Below are positions 9,388-20,418 of a DNA stretch of 64,000 nucleotides, in pieces. The position numbers were made by a program, and so were the translations under genes. This DNA is from Janibacter melonis (lineage in GTDB: Bacteria > Actinomycetota > Actinomycetes > Actinomycetales > Dermatophilaceae), in NCBI RefSeq assembly GCF_020567375.1, contig NZ_JAJBZM010000001.1, forward strand, positions 171,396-235,395. Reading direction: 5' to 3'. The notes below the pieces were generated by a model. It was not told the DNA's origin. It saw only the letters and a program-made list of their open reading frames with translations, and ran no database searches. Numbering within the stretch: the stretch's first letter is position 1; every line of letters starts with the position of its first letter.

Positions 9388-10314
9388 TCAGTCCTCGTCG
9401 ACGGCGGTGCGCGTGAGCACGACGGCGCGGGTCACGGCGACGACGAGGAGCGAGGCGCCGAGCATGTGCGCGAGCACGAGCGCCTCGGGCAGCTTCGTGA
9501 GGTACTGCACGTAGCCGATGAGCCCCTGGGCGAGGGTCACCGCCATGACGACGCCCCAGGCGCGGCTGGCCCGGCTCCTGCGCCCGGTGACCGCGGCCCC
9601 GAGCCACACGGCGGCCACGAGGCCGACGAGGAGCATGACGGAGTCGGCGTGGAGCCAGGAGATCGTCCGGGGGTCGAAGCCGGTGCGGGCCGGGGTGTCG
9701 GCGTCACCGGAGTGCGGGCCCGAGCCGGTGACGACCGTGCCGAGCGCGAGGACGACGACGAGCACGGCGACGACCGCGACCTGGGCCCGGTCGACGAGGG
9801 GGTGCACCTGCGCCGGCCCGGCCGGATGGGTCGAGCGCCACAGCATCCACGACGCGGTGGCGACGAGCACCATCGAGGCGAGGAAGTGGAAGGCGACGAT
9901 CCACGGGTTGAGCCCGGTGAGGACGGTGATCCCCCCGACGACCGCCTGGGCGGCGATGCCCGCGAGCACGACGAGCGCACCCGTGCGCAGGTCGCGACGC
10001 TCGCGCGCGTACCGGAAGAGCGCCCACAGCAGGCCGAGCGCGACGAACCCGAGCAGCCCCGTGAGGGTCCGGTTGCCGAACTCGATGAGCTTGTGGATGC
10101 CCTCCTCCTGCTCCACGGTCGGCACGTAGGAGCCGGGGACGCACTGCGGCCAGGTCGGGCACCCGAGGCCCGACCCGGTGAGCCGGACGAGCCCGCCGGT
10201 GACGACGATGCCGACCTGGCAGACGAGGTTGGCGACGAGCAGCACCCTCAGGAGGGGGTGGACGACCCCCTTCGCCGGAGAGGTCGGGGCGATCGGGGCG
10301 GTCTGCACGGGCAC
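9388..10314 (-). CDS. ctaA: heme A synthase (COX15/CtaA family)
   Basis: Oxidises the C8 methyl of heme O to formyl, giving heme A for the aa3 oxidase. 308 residues with about eight hydrophobic helices. Seen: VTGGLVRLTGSGLGCPTWPQC in the first extracytoplasmic loop (cysteine pair of the Gram-positive type), then HKLIEFGNRTLTG carrying the conserved His and Glu, and further heme-ligand histidines in VAFHFLASM, WLHADS and LAHMLGAS. GTG start lies 6 bases after TACCGT. Works with ctaB (6454-7404) and SURF1 (32296-33135); transcribed alone. Confidence 0.95.
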   Translation of the reverse strand: MPVQTAPIAPTSPAKGVVHPLLRVLLVANLVCQVGIVVTGGLVRLTGSGLGCPTWPQCVPGSYVPTVEQEEGIHKLIEFGNRTLTGLLGFVALGLLWALFRYARERRDLRTGALVVLAGIAAQAVVGGITVLTGLNPWIVAFHFLASMVLVATASWMLWRSTHPAGPAQVHPLVDRAQVAVVAVLVVVLALGTVVTGSGPHSGDADTPARTGFDPRTISWLHADSVMLLVGLVAAVWLGAAVTGRRSRASRAWGVVMAVTLAQGLIGYVQYLTKLPEALVLAHMLGASLLVVAVTRAVVLTRTAVDED

Positions 10315-10320
10315 CCCCCA

Positions 10321-10326
10321 ACGGTA
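10321..10326 (-). promoter_or_regulatory. putative -10 of ctaA (leaderless)
   Basis: Minus-strand TACCGT followed by exactly 6 bases and the GTG of ctaA. No clear -35. Confidence 0.5.
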
Positions 10327-10372
10327 GGCCGACGCGGGCCGCAGGACCGCATCGGGTCCGCCGACCGGGGGC

Positions 10373-10897
10373 TCACTCCCCGCCGTGCGGGAGACCCTGG
10401 CTCTGCTGCACGACGTCGCTCCACGCGACCTGGGCCCCGGTGTGGCCTGCGCGGACGACGAACCACAGCGCGGAGAGCGAGACGAGGACGAGGGCCACCC
10501 GGACGGCCAGCGCGACCGCGGGGCTGTCGACCACGGGCAGCCGGGGCACGCGGCCGGAGCGCGAGGGCAGGAGCCACAGCACGGCGAGGACGACGACCAC
10601 GGCGAAGACGGCGATGACGGTACGGGCGAGGTCGCCGGCCTGCGTGTGCGTCTCGAGCGCGGGGTCCTGCAGCCCCAGCGCCCGCAGCCGGCCCTCGAGC
10701 GCCTCGCCGCTCGAGGCGGCGACGACGGCGCTCAGCGCGGAGACGACCGCGAGGGAGAGGGTGGGCCAGGTGAGCGCCGAGCGCCACCGGGGCACGAGGG
10801 CGTAGGCCGCGGCCGCGAGGGCGGCCAGGGGGGCGAGCACGACGACCGCGTGGATGACGAGGACGTGGACGGGCAGACCGGCGACGGTGTCGAGCAT
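10373..10897 (-). CDS. DUF2231-like four-helix membrane protein
   Basis: 174 residues with four hydrophobic segments: around 10-35 (starting GLPVHVLVIHAVVVLAPLAA), 42-62, 90-110 and 127-150. The HVLVIHAVVVLAPLA opening, with histidines near the membrane face, is typical of DUF2231, a family of unknown function sometimes found near heme or copper proteins. GGAGG 6-8 bases before the ATG makes the start firm. It stands alone between ctaA and an ABC exporter. Possible role in redox or membrane physiology next to ctaA is inference only. Confidence 0.75.
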   Translation of the reverse strand: MLDTVAGLPVHVLVIHAVVVLAPLAALAAAAYALVPRWRSALTWPTLSLAVVSALSAVVAASSGEALEGRLRALGLQDPALETHTQAGDLARTVIAVFAVVVVLAVLWLLPSRSGRVPRLPVVDSPAVALAVRVALVLVSLSALWFVVRAGHTGAQVAWSDVVQQSQGLPHGGE

Positions 10898-11025
10898 GGG
10901 GGACCTCCGAGGAGCAGGGCCGTGGACGTCTCGAACCTAGGGCTGCCAGGCCGTGCCGACCCGGTGGACCCGCTGTGGAGGACCTGTGAGTCCTGACGCC
11001 CGTGACCGGGTGCCGACCGCCCGGC

Positions 11026-11793
11026 TCAGTCGTCCCAGCGGAAGGTGCGCACGGCGACCGCGCTCAGGCCGAGCGCCCAGCCGAGGAGCACGAGCCACGG
11101 CGCCCACGGCAGCCCGCCGTCGGCGGACACGCGCATCGCGTCGCCGAGCGCGCCCGAGGGGAGCCAGCGAGTCACGGCCGCCAGGCCGGGGGAGAAGACC
11201 TCGGAGGCGAGCAGCAGCCCGCCGGCACCCGCGAGGAGGACCCACACGAGGTTGGCGAGCGCGAGGACGGCCTCGGCCCGCAGCGTCCCTGCGAGCACGA
11301 GGGCGAGGGCGACGAAGGCCCAGGCCCCGAGGGCGACGCTGACCACGCCGGTGGGCAGGCCCGACCAGGCCGGCCGCCAGCCCATGGTCAGGGCGGCCGC
11401 CCCGACGACGACGAGCTGACCGACGAGCGCGGCGAGCACCGCGAGCGCCTTGCCCAGGAGCAGGCCGTCGCGGCCGAGCGGCGTCGTGCCGAGCAGCCGC
11501 AGGACGCCGTAGCGCCGGTCGAAGCCGGTCTGGATGGCCTGCCCGGTGAAGGCGGTGCTCACGACGACGAGGGCGAGGACCCCCGGGGCGACGGCGTCGA
11601 CGCGGGGCTCGGGCAGGTCGGGGTAGGGCGCGAGGACCAGCCCGACGAGCGCGAGGAGGGGCAGGACGAGCGAGACGAGGAGCTGCTCGCCGTTGCGCAG
11701 CAGCACGCCGGCCTCGTAGCCGGCCTGGGCGAGCACCCGGCGGGACGCCGGGGCGGGGGAGGGACGCGCGGACGGCGGCGGCGCGGTGCTCAT
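11026..11793 (-). CDS. ABC-2 type exporter permease
   Basis: 255 residues with six hydrophobic segments, the layout of ABC-2 type permeases: VLRNGEQLLVSLVLPLLALVG at the start, then a conserved GFDRRYGVLRLLGTTPLGR loop typical of the group. ATG overlaps the stop of the ATPase gene (ATGA), so the two form one exporter. Substrate unknown; drug, lipid or peptide export are all possible. The gene ends the operon; a weak 5-bp hairpin AGGAC/GTCCT lies at 10979-10994. Confidence 0.88.
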   Translation of the reverse strand: MSTAPPPSARPSPAPASRRVLAQAGYEAGVLLRNGEQLLVSLVLPLLALVGLVLAPYPDLPEPRVDAVAPGVLALVVVSTAFTGQAIQTGFDRRYGVLRLLGTTPLGRDGLLLGKALAVLAALVGQLVVVGAAALTMGWRPAWSGLPTGVVSVALGAWAFVALALVLAGTLRAEAVLALANLVWVLLAGAGGLLLASEVFSPGLAAVTRWLPSGALGDAMRVSADGGLPWAPWLVLLGWALGLSAVAVRTFRWDD

Positions 11794-12494
11794 GCGGCCT
11801 CCCCGCTCGTCAGGGCGAAGTAGCGCTCCTCGAGGGAGTCGCCGCCGACCTCGGCGAGCGTGCCGGCCGCGACGACGCGGCCCGCGTGCATGATGACGAC
11901 GCGGTCGGCGAGGCGCTCGGCCTCGGCGAAGGAGTGCGTCGTCACGAGGAGCGCCGCGCCCTCGTCGCTCACGCGGCGCAGGAGGGCGTGCACCTCGCGC
12001 TGGGCGTGGGGGTCGAGCCCGGCGGCCGGCTCGTCGAGGAAAGCCACCTCGGGGCGGCCGACGAGCGCGGCCGCGAGGGCGAGGCGCTGGCGCTGGCCCC
12101 CGCTGAGCCGGCGCACGGCGGTGCGCGCGAAGGGGGCGATGCCCAGGGACTCGACGAGCTCGTCGCGACGGCTGACGCTGCCGTGCAGCCGCTCGAGATG
12201 GGCGAGCAGGCGCTGCGGCGAGACCGACTGGGGCAGCCCGCCGTCCTGGAGCATGACGCCGACCCGCGCGCGGTGCGCGGCATCGGCGTGCCAGGGGTCG
12301 GTGCCGAGGACGCGGACCGTGCCGGAGTCGGGGCGCTGCAGGCCCTCGAGGCACTCGACGGTCGTCGTCTTGCCGGCGCCGTTCGGCCCGAGGACGCACG
12401 TGATCTCGCCGAGCTCGGCGGTGAGGGTGGCCCCGTCGACCGCGCGCACGGAGCCGAAGGACCGGTGGAGGTCGGTCACGGCTACGGCGGTCAC
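11790..12494 (-). CDS. ABC transporter ATP-binding protein (exporter pair)
   Basis: ATPase for the permease downstream. About 234 residues from the GTG at 12494. Walker A GPNGAGKTT, Q-loop VMLQDGGLPQ, signature LSGGQRQR, Walker B VAFLDEPAAGLD and H-loop THS all present. The frame is open upstream to 12524, but I prefer 12494 because TAGACT on the minus strand lies 8 bases before it and because the family usually begins just there. Divergent from sufR; the 113 bases between them hold both promoters. This neighbour arrangement, an ABC exporter pair divergent from suf, is common in actinobacteria as far as I recall. Confidence 0.9.
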   Translation of the reverse strand: MTAVAVTDLHRSFGSVRAVDGATLTAELGEITCVLGPNGAGKTTTVECLEGLQRPDSGTVRVLGTDPWHADAAHRARVGVMLQDGGLPQSVSPQRLLAHLERLHGSVSRRDELVESLGIAPFARTAVRRLSGGQRQRLALAAALVGRPEVAFLDEPAAGLDPHAQREVHALLRRVSDEGAALLVTTHSFAEAERLADRVVIMHAGRVVAAGTLAEVGGDSLEERYFALTSGEAA

Positions 12495-12502
12495 GGGAGG
12501 GC

Positions 12503-12508
12503 AGTCTA
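12503..12508 (-). promoter_or_regulatory. putative -10 of the ABC exporter operon
   Basis: Minus-strand TAGACT, 8 bases before the GTG at 12494; suggests a transcript starting at or beside the start codon. Confidence 0.45.
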
Positions 12509-12572
12509 CGGTCGTCGGGGGCACCCCTTCGCACCCCCTGCCCGGGCCGCGGACGGTAAGGGTCGCCTTCCT

Positions 12573-12601
12573 TTGTGACGCTCTCCCGATTTACGTAACA
12601 T
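12573..12601 (+). promoter_or_regulatory. suf operon promoter with palindrome over the -10
   Basis: TTGTGA (12573-12578), 17-base spacer, TAACAT (12596-12601), then 6 bases to the GTG of sufR, so the mRNA should begin at the start codon. The 8-base palindrome TTACGTAA (12591-12598) overlaps the -10 and is a candidate SufR operator. A weaker AAGG-n4-CCTT repeat lies just upstream at 12558-12569. Confidence 0.75.
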
Positions 12602-12607
12602 GGGTGT

Positions 12608-13354
12608 GTGGTTAATACGCGACGCGCGGCCCAGCCGCACGACCTCGGCCCTGCCGAGAGCGACGCGCGTACCCGCGACCGCGTCCTCGCGACCGTGAGC
12701 GAGCGAGGACCGATCACCGCGGCTCGTCTCGCCGCCGATCTCGGCCTCACCCCGCCCGGCGTGCGCCGGCACCTCGACCAGCTCGCCCTCGACGGTCTCG
12801 TCGAGGACCGCGACCCCGCGGCCAGCAAGCGCGGCCGCGGTCGGCCCGCCCGCGAGTGGGTCGTCACCGGCGCCGGGCACGACGTCCTGCCCGCGGGCTA
12901 CGAGACCCTCGCCGGCGACGCGGTCCGATTCCTCGCCGCCGCGGCCGGCCCGCAGGCCGTCGCCGACTTCGCCCGCGCCCGGATGACCCGGGTCGAGGAG
13001 CGCTACGAGGCAGACGTCACCGCGGCCGGTCCCGACCCCCGCGCTCGCACCGAGGCGCTCGTCTCCGCGCTGCGCCGCGAGGGCTTCGCCGCCTCCGCCC
13101 GTCCGGTGGGGGCCGGTGGTCTCGCCGGCGTCCAGCTGTGCCAGGGTCACTGCCCGGTGCAGCACGTCGCCGCCGAGTTCCCCGACTTCTGCGAGGCCGA
13201 GCGCGAGTCCTTCTCCCGACTGCTCGGCGTGCACGTCCAGCGGCTCGCCACGCTCGCGCAGGGCGACCACGTGTGCACGACCTTCGTGCCCACCCCCGAC
13301 ATCCCCCCGTCCACCAGCTCGTCCACCCACCCTGAAGAGAGGGGCTCACGATGA
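12608..13354 (+). CDS. sufR: SufR-type iron-sulfur responsive repressor
   Basis: Winged-helix regulator at the head of the suf operon; family members bind an iron-sulfur cluster and repress suf when clusters are plentiful. 248 residues. Helix-turn-helix at about 35-65 ([21 protein letters not shown]), then a long helical region. Four cysteines fit cluster binding: 178 and 182 ([10 protein letters not shown]), 195 (FPDFCEAE) and 223 (DHVCTTF). The GTG start coincides with the predicted transcription start, so the message is probably leaderless. Its TGA overlaps the ATG of sufB. Autoregulation is expected from the position of the gene. Confidence 0.93.
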   Translation: MVNTRRAAQPHDLGPAESDARTRDRVLATVSERGPITAARLAADLGLTPPGVRRHLDQLALDGLVEDRDPAASKRGRGRPAREWVVTGAGHDVLPAGYETLAGDAVRFLAAAAGPQAVADFARARMTRVEERYEADVTAAGPDPRARTEALVSALRREGFAASARPVGAGGLAGVQLCQGHCPVQHVAAEFPDFCEAERESFSRLLGVHVQRLATLAQGDHVCTTFVPTPDIPPSTSSSTHPEERGSR

Positions 13355-14772
13355 CCACGAACATCGAAGACCTCAACCCCGGCCTCAAGGACATCGGCCG
13401 CTACGAGTACGGCTGGGCCGACTCCGACACCGCCGGCGCCTCCGCGCAGCGCGGTCTGAGCCAGGCCGTCGTCGACGACATCTCCGGGCGCAAGAACGAG
13501 CCCGAGTGGATGCAGGCCCTGCGCCGCAAGTCCCTCGGCCTGTTCGAGAAGAAGCCGATGCCGAGCTGGGGCAGCGACCTCACGGGCATCGACTTCCAGA
13601 ACATCAAGTACTTCGTGAAGTCGACGGAGAAGCAGGCCACGAGCTGGGAGGACCTGCCCGAGGACATCAAGGCGACCTACGACCGACTCGGCATCCCCGA
13701 GGCGGAGAAGCAGCGTCTCGTCGCCGGTGTCGCCGCGCAGTACGAGTCCGAGGTCGTCTACCACCAGATCCGCGAGGACCTGGAGGAGAAGGGCGTCATC
13801 TTCGTCGACACCGACAGCGGGCTGCGCGAGCACGAAGACCTCTTCCGCGAGTACTTCGGCACCGTCATCCCCGCCGGCGACAACAAGTTCGCCGCGCTCA
13901 ACACCGCGGTGTGGTCGGGCGGCTCCTTCATCTACGTGCCCCCGGGCGTCCACGTCGACATCCCGCTGCAGGCCTACTTCCGGATCAACACCGAGAACAT
14001 GGGTCAGTTCGAGCGCACGCTGATCATCGCCGACGAGGGCAGCTACGTGCACTACGTCGAGGGCTGCACCGCCCCGATCTACAAGACCGACAGCCTGCAC
14101 AGCGCCGTCGTCGAGATCGTCGTGAAGAAGAACGCCCGCGTGCGCTACACGACGATCCAGAACTGGAGCAACAACGTCTACAACCTCGTCACCAAGCGCG
14201 CGACGTGCGCCGAGGGCGCGACGATGGAGTGGATCGACGGCAACATCGGCTCCAAGGTGACGATGAAGTACCCGGCCGTCTTCCTCATGGGCGAGCACGC
14301 CCGGGGCGAGACCCTGTCCATCGCCTTCGCCGGCGAGGGCCAGCACCAGGACGCGGGCAGCAAGATGGTCCACGCCGCCCCGAACACCTCGAGCACGATC
14401 GTCAGCAAGTCCGTCGCCCGTGGCGGCGGCCGCACGAGCTACCGCGGTCTCGTCCAGGTCCTCGAGGGCGCGACGAACTCGAAGGCCTCCGTGGTCTGCG
14501 ACGCGCTGCTCGTCGACACGATCAGCCGGTCCGACACCTACCCCTACGTCGACGTCCGCGAGGACGACGTGCAGATGGGTCACGAGGCGACCGTCTCGAA
14601 GGTCTCCGACGACCAGCTCTTCTACCTCATGTCCCGCGGGATGAGCGAGGAGGAGGCGATGGCGATGATCGTGCGCGGCTTCGTCGAGCCCATCGCCAAG
14701 GAGCTGCCGATGGAGTACGCCCTCGAGCTCAACCGCCTCATCGAGCTGCAGATGGAAGGAGCAGTGGGTTGA
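13351..14772 (+). CDS. sufB: Fe-S assembly scaffold SufB
   Basis: Core scaffold subunit of the SufBC2D complex, on which new iron-sulfur clusters form in the cytoplasm. 473 residues with no sign of an intein, which is present in some actinobacterial SufB proteins. Seen: [19 protein letters not shown], the beta-helix stretch with [32 protein letters not shown], and the C-terminal [23 protein letters not shown] overlaps the sufR stop and the sufB stop overlaps the sufD TTG, so translation is coupled on both sides. Secure. Confidence 0.98.
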   Translation: MTTNIEDLNPGLKDIGRYEYGWADSDTAGASAQRGLSQAVVDDISGRKNEPEWMQALRRKSLGLFEKKPMPSWGSDLTGIDFQNIKYFVKSTEKQATSWEDLPEDIKATYDRLGIPEAEKQRLVAGVAAQYESEVVYHQIREDLEEKGVIFVDTDSGLREHEDLFREYFGTVIPAGDNKFAALNTAVWSGGSFIYVPPGVHVDIPLQAYFRINTENMGQFERTLIIADEGSYVHYVEGCTAPIYKTDSLHSAVVEIVVKKNARVRYTTIQNWSNNVYNLVTKRATCAEGATMEWIDGNIGSKVTMKYPAVFLMGEHARGETLSIAFAGEGQHQDAGSKMVHAAPNTSSTIVSKSVARGGGRTSYRGLVQVLEGATNSKASVVCDALLVDTISRSDTYPYVDVREDDVQMGHEATVSKVSDDQLFYLMSRGMSEEEAMAMIVRGFVEPIAKELPMEYALELNRLIELQMEGAVG

Positions 14773-15974
14773 GCCTGCTGACGCAGAACCCGAGCACCCC
14801 CAACCCGAGGGCGCACAGCCACGGCGGCCCGGTCGTCCCCGACCAGTCGCGGGCGGAGCGCACGCGCTCCTTCGACCCCACGGACTTCGCGGTCCCCACG
14901 GGCCGCGAGGAAGACTGGCGCTTCACGCCGGTCGCCGACCTGCACTCGCTGCTCGGCGGCGAGACGACGGGCGGTGCGCTCTCCCGCGAGGAGTCGCTGC
15001 CCGAGGGCGTGACCACCTCGGTCATCACCTCCGAGCAGGCCCGTGAGCTCGGCGCGCCCGAGCCGGCCGACCGCGCCGCGGTCCTCGCCGCCAGCGGGTC
15101 CGACGGGGTCCTGCACCTGCAGGTCCCCGCCGATGCCGACGTCTCCGCGCCGGTGCACCTGCGCCTGTCCGGCGACGGCGGCACCGCCTACGGCCACGTC
15201 CTCGTCACCGTCGGCCGCTTCGCCCGCGCGACGGTCGTCGTCGAGCACACCGGCGACGCGCGCTACAGCGAGCTGCTGAGCGTCGTCACCGGCGACGGCT
15301 CCGACCTCACCCTCGTGAGCACCCAGGAGTGGGCCGACAGCGCCCAGCACCTGGCGCAGCACGACGTCGTCGTCGGCCGTGACGCCCGCGTGCGTCACAT
15401 CGCCGTCACCCTCGGCGGCGGTGTCGTGCGGCTGAGCACGAACGCGACCTACGCCGGCCCGGGTGCCAGCTTCGAGGGTCTGGGCGTCTACTTCGCCGAC
15501 AGCGGCCAGCACCTCGAGCACCGGCTCTTCGTCGACCACGAGGCGCCGCACTGCACGAGCAACGTCGAGTACAAGGGCGCCCTGCAGGGCGAGACCGCCC
15601 GCACCGTGTGGGTCGGCGACGTCCTCATCCGCGCGGCGGCCGAGGGCACCGACACCTACGAGCTCAACCGCAACCTCGTGCTCACCGACGGCGCGCGCGC
15701 CGACTCGGTCCCCAACCTCGAGATCGAGACCGGCGAGATCGCCGGCGCCGGCCACGCCTCGACGACCGGCCGGCTCGACGCGCAGCACCTCTTCTACCTC
15801 CAGTCCCGCGGGATCCCGGTGGAGGAGGCCCGTCAGCTCGTCGTGCGCGGCTTCTTCGCGAGCACCATCGGGCGGATCGGCGTCCCCGAGGTCACCGAGC
15901 GCATCATGGGTGCGATCGAGGCCGAGCTCGCCGGGGTCGACCTCAGCTCGCTCGCCCCCGCGGACGCGTCGTGA
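14769..15974 (+). CDS. sufD: Fe-S assembly protein SufD
   Basis: Partner of SufB in the SufBC2D scaffold. 401 residues from a TTG start that overlaps the sufB stop (TTGA) and has AAGGAG 8 bases before it. N-terminal helical part with [11 protein letters not shown]; beta-helix core; C-terminal [18 protein letters not shown] and [14 protein letters not shown], typical of SufD. Only a TTG is available at the place where homologues begin. Its stop overlaps the GTG of the Rieske gene. Confidence 0.96.
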   Translation: MSLLTQNPSTPNPRAHSHGGPVVPDQSRAERTRSFDPTDFAVPTGREEDWRFTPVADLHSLLGGETTGGALSREESLPEGVTTSVITSEQARELGAPEPADRAAVLAASGSDGVLHLQVPADADVSAPVHLRLSGDGGTAYGHVLVTVGRFARATVVVEHTGDARYSELLSVVTGDGSDLTLVSTQEWADSAQHLAQHDVVVGRDARVRHIAVTLGGGVVRLSTNATYAGPGASFEGLGVYFADSGQHLEHRLFVDHEAPHCTSNVEYKGALQGETARTVWVGDVLIRAAAEGTDTYELNRNLVLTDGARADSVPNLEIETGEIAGAGHASTTGRLDAQHLFYLQSRGIPVEEARQLVVRGFFASTIGRIGVPEVTERIMGAIEAELAGVDLSSLAPADAS

Positions 15975-16324
15975 GCGCCGTCGCCGAGCCGACGTACGGC
16001 GAGCCCGTCCACGTCTGCCACCGGGACGACCTGCCCGAGACCGGGGCCGCCCAGGCCGAGGTCGACGGCCGGCTCGTCGCGATGATCCGCACCGAGGACG
16101 GCGCGATCCACGCGATCGACGACACGTGCACCCACGCGGCCGTGTCGCTGTCCGAGGGCGAGCTCGAGGGCTGCCAGCTCGAGTGCTGGCTCCACGGCTC
16201 GACCTTCGACGTGCGCACCGGCCAGCCCTCCGGGCTGCCGGCGACGATCCCCGTCGCCGTCCACCAGGTCAGCGTCGACGAGACCGGTGCGGTCTACGTC
16301 GCCCTGGCCACCGGCCGCCGCTGA
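15971..16324 (+). CDS. Rieske-type ferredoxin inside the suf operon
   Basis: 117-residue protein that is essentially one Rieske domain. The 2Fe-2S ligands are CTH (CTHAAVSLSEG) and CWLH (LECWLHGSTFD), the CxH...CxxH pattern of non-heme-dioxygenase ferredoxins. GTG overlaps the sufD stop (GTGA) and the next gene is sufC, so it is an integral member of the operon. No dioxygenase is nearby. Such suf-linked Rieske proteins occur in other actinobacteria; the role, perhaps electron supply during cluster assembly, is inference. Confidence 0.92.
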   Translation: MSAVAEPTYGEPVHVCHRDDLPETGAAQAEVDGRLVAMIRTEDGAIHAIDDTCTHAAVSLSEGELEGCQLECWLHGSTFDVRTGQPSGLPATIPVAVHQVSVDETGAVYVALATGRR

Positions 16325-16374
16325 GCGGCCCACCGACATCCCCCTTCGCACGACACGAGAGAAGTGAGCACCGC

Positions 16375-18436
<2,062 letters not shown>

Positions 18437-18437
<1 letters not shown>

Positions 18438-18904
18438 TGGACCTCTACCAAGAGCTGATCCTCGAGCACAGCAAGCGCCCGCACGGCGCCGGGCTGCGCG
18501 AGGGGCACGACGCCGAGGTGCACCACGTCAACCCCACGTGCGGTGACGAGGTCACCCTGCGGGTGCACGTCGAGGGCGCCGGTGCCGACGCCCGGATCGC
18601 CGACATCTCCTACGAGGCGACCGGGTGCTCGATCTCGACCGCGTCGACCTCGATCCTGGCCACCGAGGTGACCGGGGAGGAGATCGCCGAGGCGATGCGC
18701 ACCCATGCCGCGATGCGGCACATGCTCACGAGCAAGGGGCAGGACCCCGGCGACGAGGAGGTCATCGGCGACGGCGTCGCCCTGGCCGGCGTCGCGAAGT
18801 ACCCCGCGCGCGTCAAGTGCGCGCTGCTGGGCTGGATGGCCCTCACCGACGCCCTCGCCCAGGCGGGCGTCGACGTCACCGCGACCGAAGGAGAGCAGGC
18901 ATGA
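18437..18904 (+). CDS. sufU: Fe-S assembly sulfur acceptor SufU
   Basis: Zinc-containing sulfurtransferase that accepts persulfide from SufS. 155 residues. Three zinc-ligand cysteines are seen: NPTCGDE (with the adjacent Asp), ATGCSISTAS, and VKCALLGW near the C-terminus. MDLYQELILEHSKRPHGAG is the usual start. The long insertion between the second and third cysteines is typical of Gram-positive SufU as opposed to IscU. Confidence 0.96.
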
Positions 18905-19227
18905 GCACGACGCAGACCCCCGCCAACGTGGCCGACGTCGAGGAGGCCCTGCGCGACGTCGTCGACCCCGAGCTCGGCATCAACGTCGTCGACCTCGGCC
19001 TCGTCTACGGCATCACCGTCGACCCGCAGAACCACGCCGTCGTCGACATGACGCTCACCTCGGCGGCCTGCCCGCTGACCGACGTCATCGAGGACCAGGT
19101 AGCCCAGGCCGTCGACGGGCTCGTCACCGGGCATCGCATCAACTGGGTGTGGATGCCGCCGTGGGGCCCGGACAAGATCACCGACGACGGCCGCGAGCAG
19201 CTGCGCGCCCTCGGCTTCAACATCTGA
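18901..19227 (+). CDS. sufT: Fe-S maturation factor SufT (MIP18/DUF59 family)
   Basis: 108 residues. MIP18-like fold with DVVDPELGINVVDLGLVYGI and the single conserved cysteine in TSAACPLTDVIEDQV, then VWMPPWGPDKI. Family members help deliver clusters to target enzymes. ATG overlaps the sufU stop. It is the last gene of the suf operon; the next gene starts 40 bases later and I see no strong terminator between. Confidence 0.95.
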   Translation: MSTTQTPANVADVEEALRDVVDPELGINVVDLGLVYGITVDPQNHAVVDMTLTSAACPLTDVIEDQVAQAVDGLVTGHRINWVWMPPWGPDKITDDGREQLRALGFNI

Positions 19228-19266
19228 GCGCTCGCCCCGCGCGCGTGGCGCTGGCAGGCTGAGCGG

Positions 19267-20418
19267 ATGAGCGAGCTCGCCGACGTCCTGCAGCGCCACG
19301 TCGACGACGGCGTCCTCGTCGGGGCGGTGGCGGCCGTCGGCCCCGCCGCCCCGACGCGCGACGGGGGAGCCCGGCCGGTCGGCGCCGGTCGGATGGCGCT
19401 CGACGGCCCGCCCATGCCGCCGGACGCGGTCATGAGGGTGCAGTCGATGACGAAGGTCGTCCTCGCGGCGGCCGTGCTGCGGCTCGTCGAGACCGACGGG
19501 CTGCGCCTCGAGGACGAGGTCGCCCGCTGGCTGCCCGAGCTCGCCGACCCCCAGGTGCTCGAGCACCCCGGTGCGACCCTGGACCGGACGGTCCCGGCCG
19601 AGCGCGCGATCACCGTGCGCCACCTCCTCACGTGCACGAGCGGCTACGGCATCGTCGACGAGACCAGCCCGCTCGGAGCGGCGATGGAGCGCTCCGAGCT
19701 CGCCGCCGGCCCTCGGCCGTGGGCGCTCGACGCGAGCACCTGGGTGGAGCGCCTCGGTGCGCTCCCGCTCGTCGGGCAGCCCGGCGAGGTCTGGCGCTAC
19801 CACCACTCCTTCGGGCTGCTCGGCGTGCTGCTGTCGCGGCGCGCCGGCCGTCCCCTCCACGAGCACCTCCGCGAGGTCCTCCTCGACCCGCTGGAGATGC
19901 CCGACACCGGCTCGTGGGTGCCGCAGGACCAGCTGCACCGGCTCCCCGCCGCCTACCGGTGGGACGACGCCCTCGTCGAGACCGACCCCCTCCACGGCGG
20001 CTCGTACGCGGGAGACCCCGGCCACGACGTGAGCCACGGCGAGCTCGTCTCCACGACCGCCGACGTCCTCGCGCTGCTGCGCATGCTCCACGACGGCCGA
20101 GACGCCCAGGGGCACCCCTTCGTCGGTGACGAGCTGCGCCGTCTCATGCGCACCGACGCCGTCCCCGACCGGGCCAAGACCCCCGAGAGCTTCCCGTACT
20201 CCGAGCGCTTCTGGGAGGGCACCGGCTGGGGGCTGGGCGTCGGCATCCGCACCGCCGGCCCCGGTGCGGGGCGCTTCGGCTGGACCGGTGGGCTGGGCAC
20301 CGACTGCTGGCTCGACCCCTCGGGCTGGTGCGGCGTCGCGCTCGTCCAGACCGAGATGTCGCCCCCCGTCATGGGGCTGCTGGGCGACGTCGACGCGATC
20401 GCCGACCCCCGTGCCTGA
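19267..20418 (+). CDS. serine hydrolase of the beta-lactamase/esterase family
   Basis: 383 residues, no signal peptide, so cytoplasmic. Class C beta-lactamase/carboxylesterase fold: nucleophile SxxK as SMTK (near residue 60), second motif YHHS in WRYHHSFGLLG, and a C-terminal WTGGLGTD that replaces the KTG box. These features fit a family VIII esterase or peptidase more than an antibiotic-degrading enzyme. Starts 40 bases after sufT; a CAGGCT at 19255-19260 sits 6 bases before the ATG and may be a -10. The next gene overlaps it by 8 bases. Confidence 0.85.
   Translation: MSELADVLQRHVDDGVLVGAVAAVGPAAPTRDGGARPVGAGRMALDGPPMPPDAVMRVQSMTKVVLAAAVLRLVETDGLRLEDEVARWLPELADPQVLEHPGATLDRTVPAERAITVRHLLTCTSGYGIVDETSPLGAAMERSELAAGPRPWALDASTWVERLGALPLVGQPGEVWRYHHSFGLLGVLLSRRAGRPLHEHLREVLLDPLEMPDTGSWVPQDQLHRLPAAYRWDDALVETDPLHGGSYAGDPGHDVSHGELVSTTADVLALLRMLHDGRDAQGHPFVGDELRRLMRTDAVPDRAKTPESFPYSERFWEGTGWGLGVGIRTAGPGAGRFGWTGGLGTDCWLDPSGWCGVALVQTEMSPPVMGLLGDVDAIADPRA

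Noticed and set aside
12558-12569. Iron box (DtxR/IdeR site) before suf
   Set aside because: Only AAGG-n4-CCTT matches; too short and too far from the consensus to claim as a feature.
19267-20418. Antibiotic-degrading beta-lactamase
   Set aside because: No signal peptide and the KTG box is replaced; esterase or peptidase activity is more likely.
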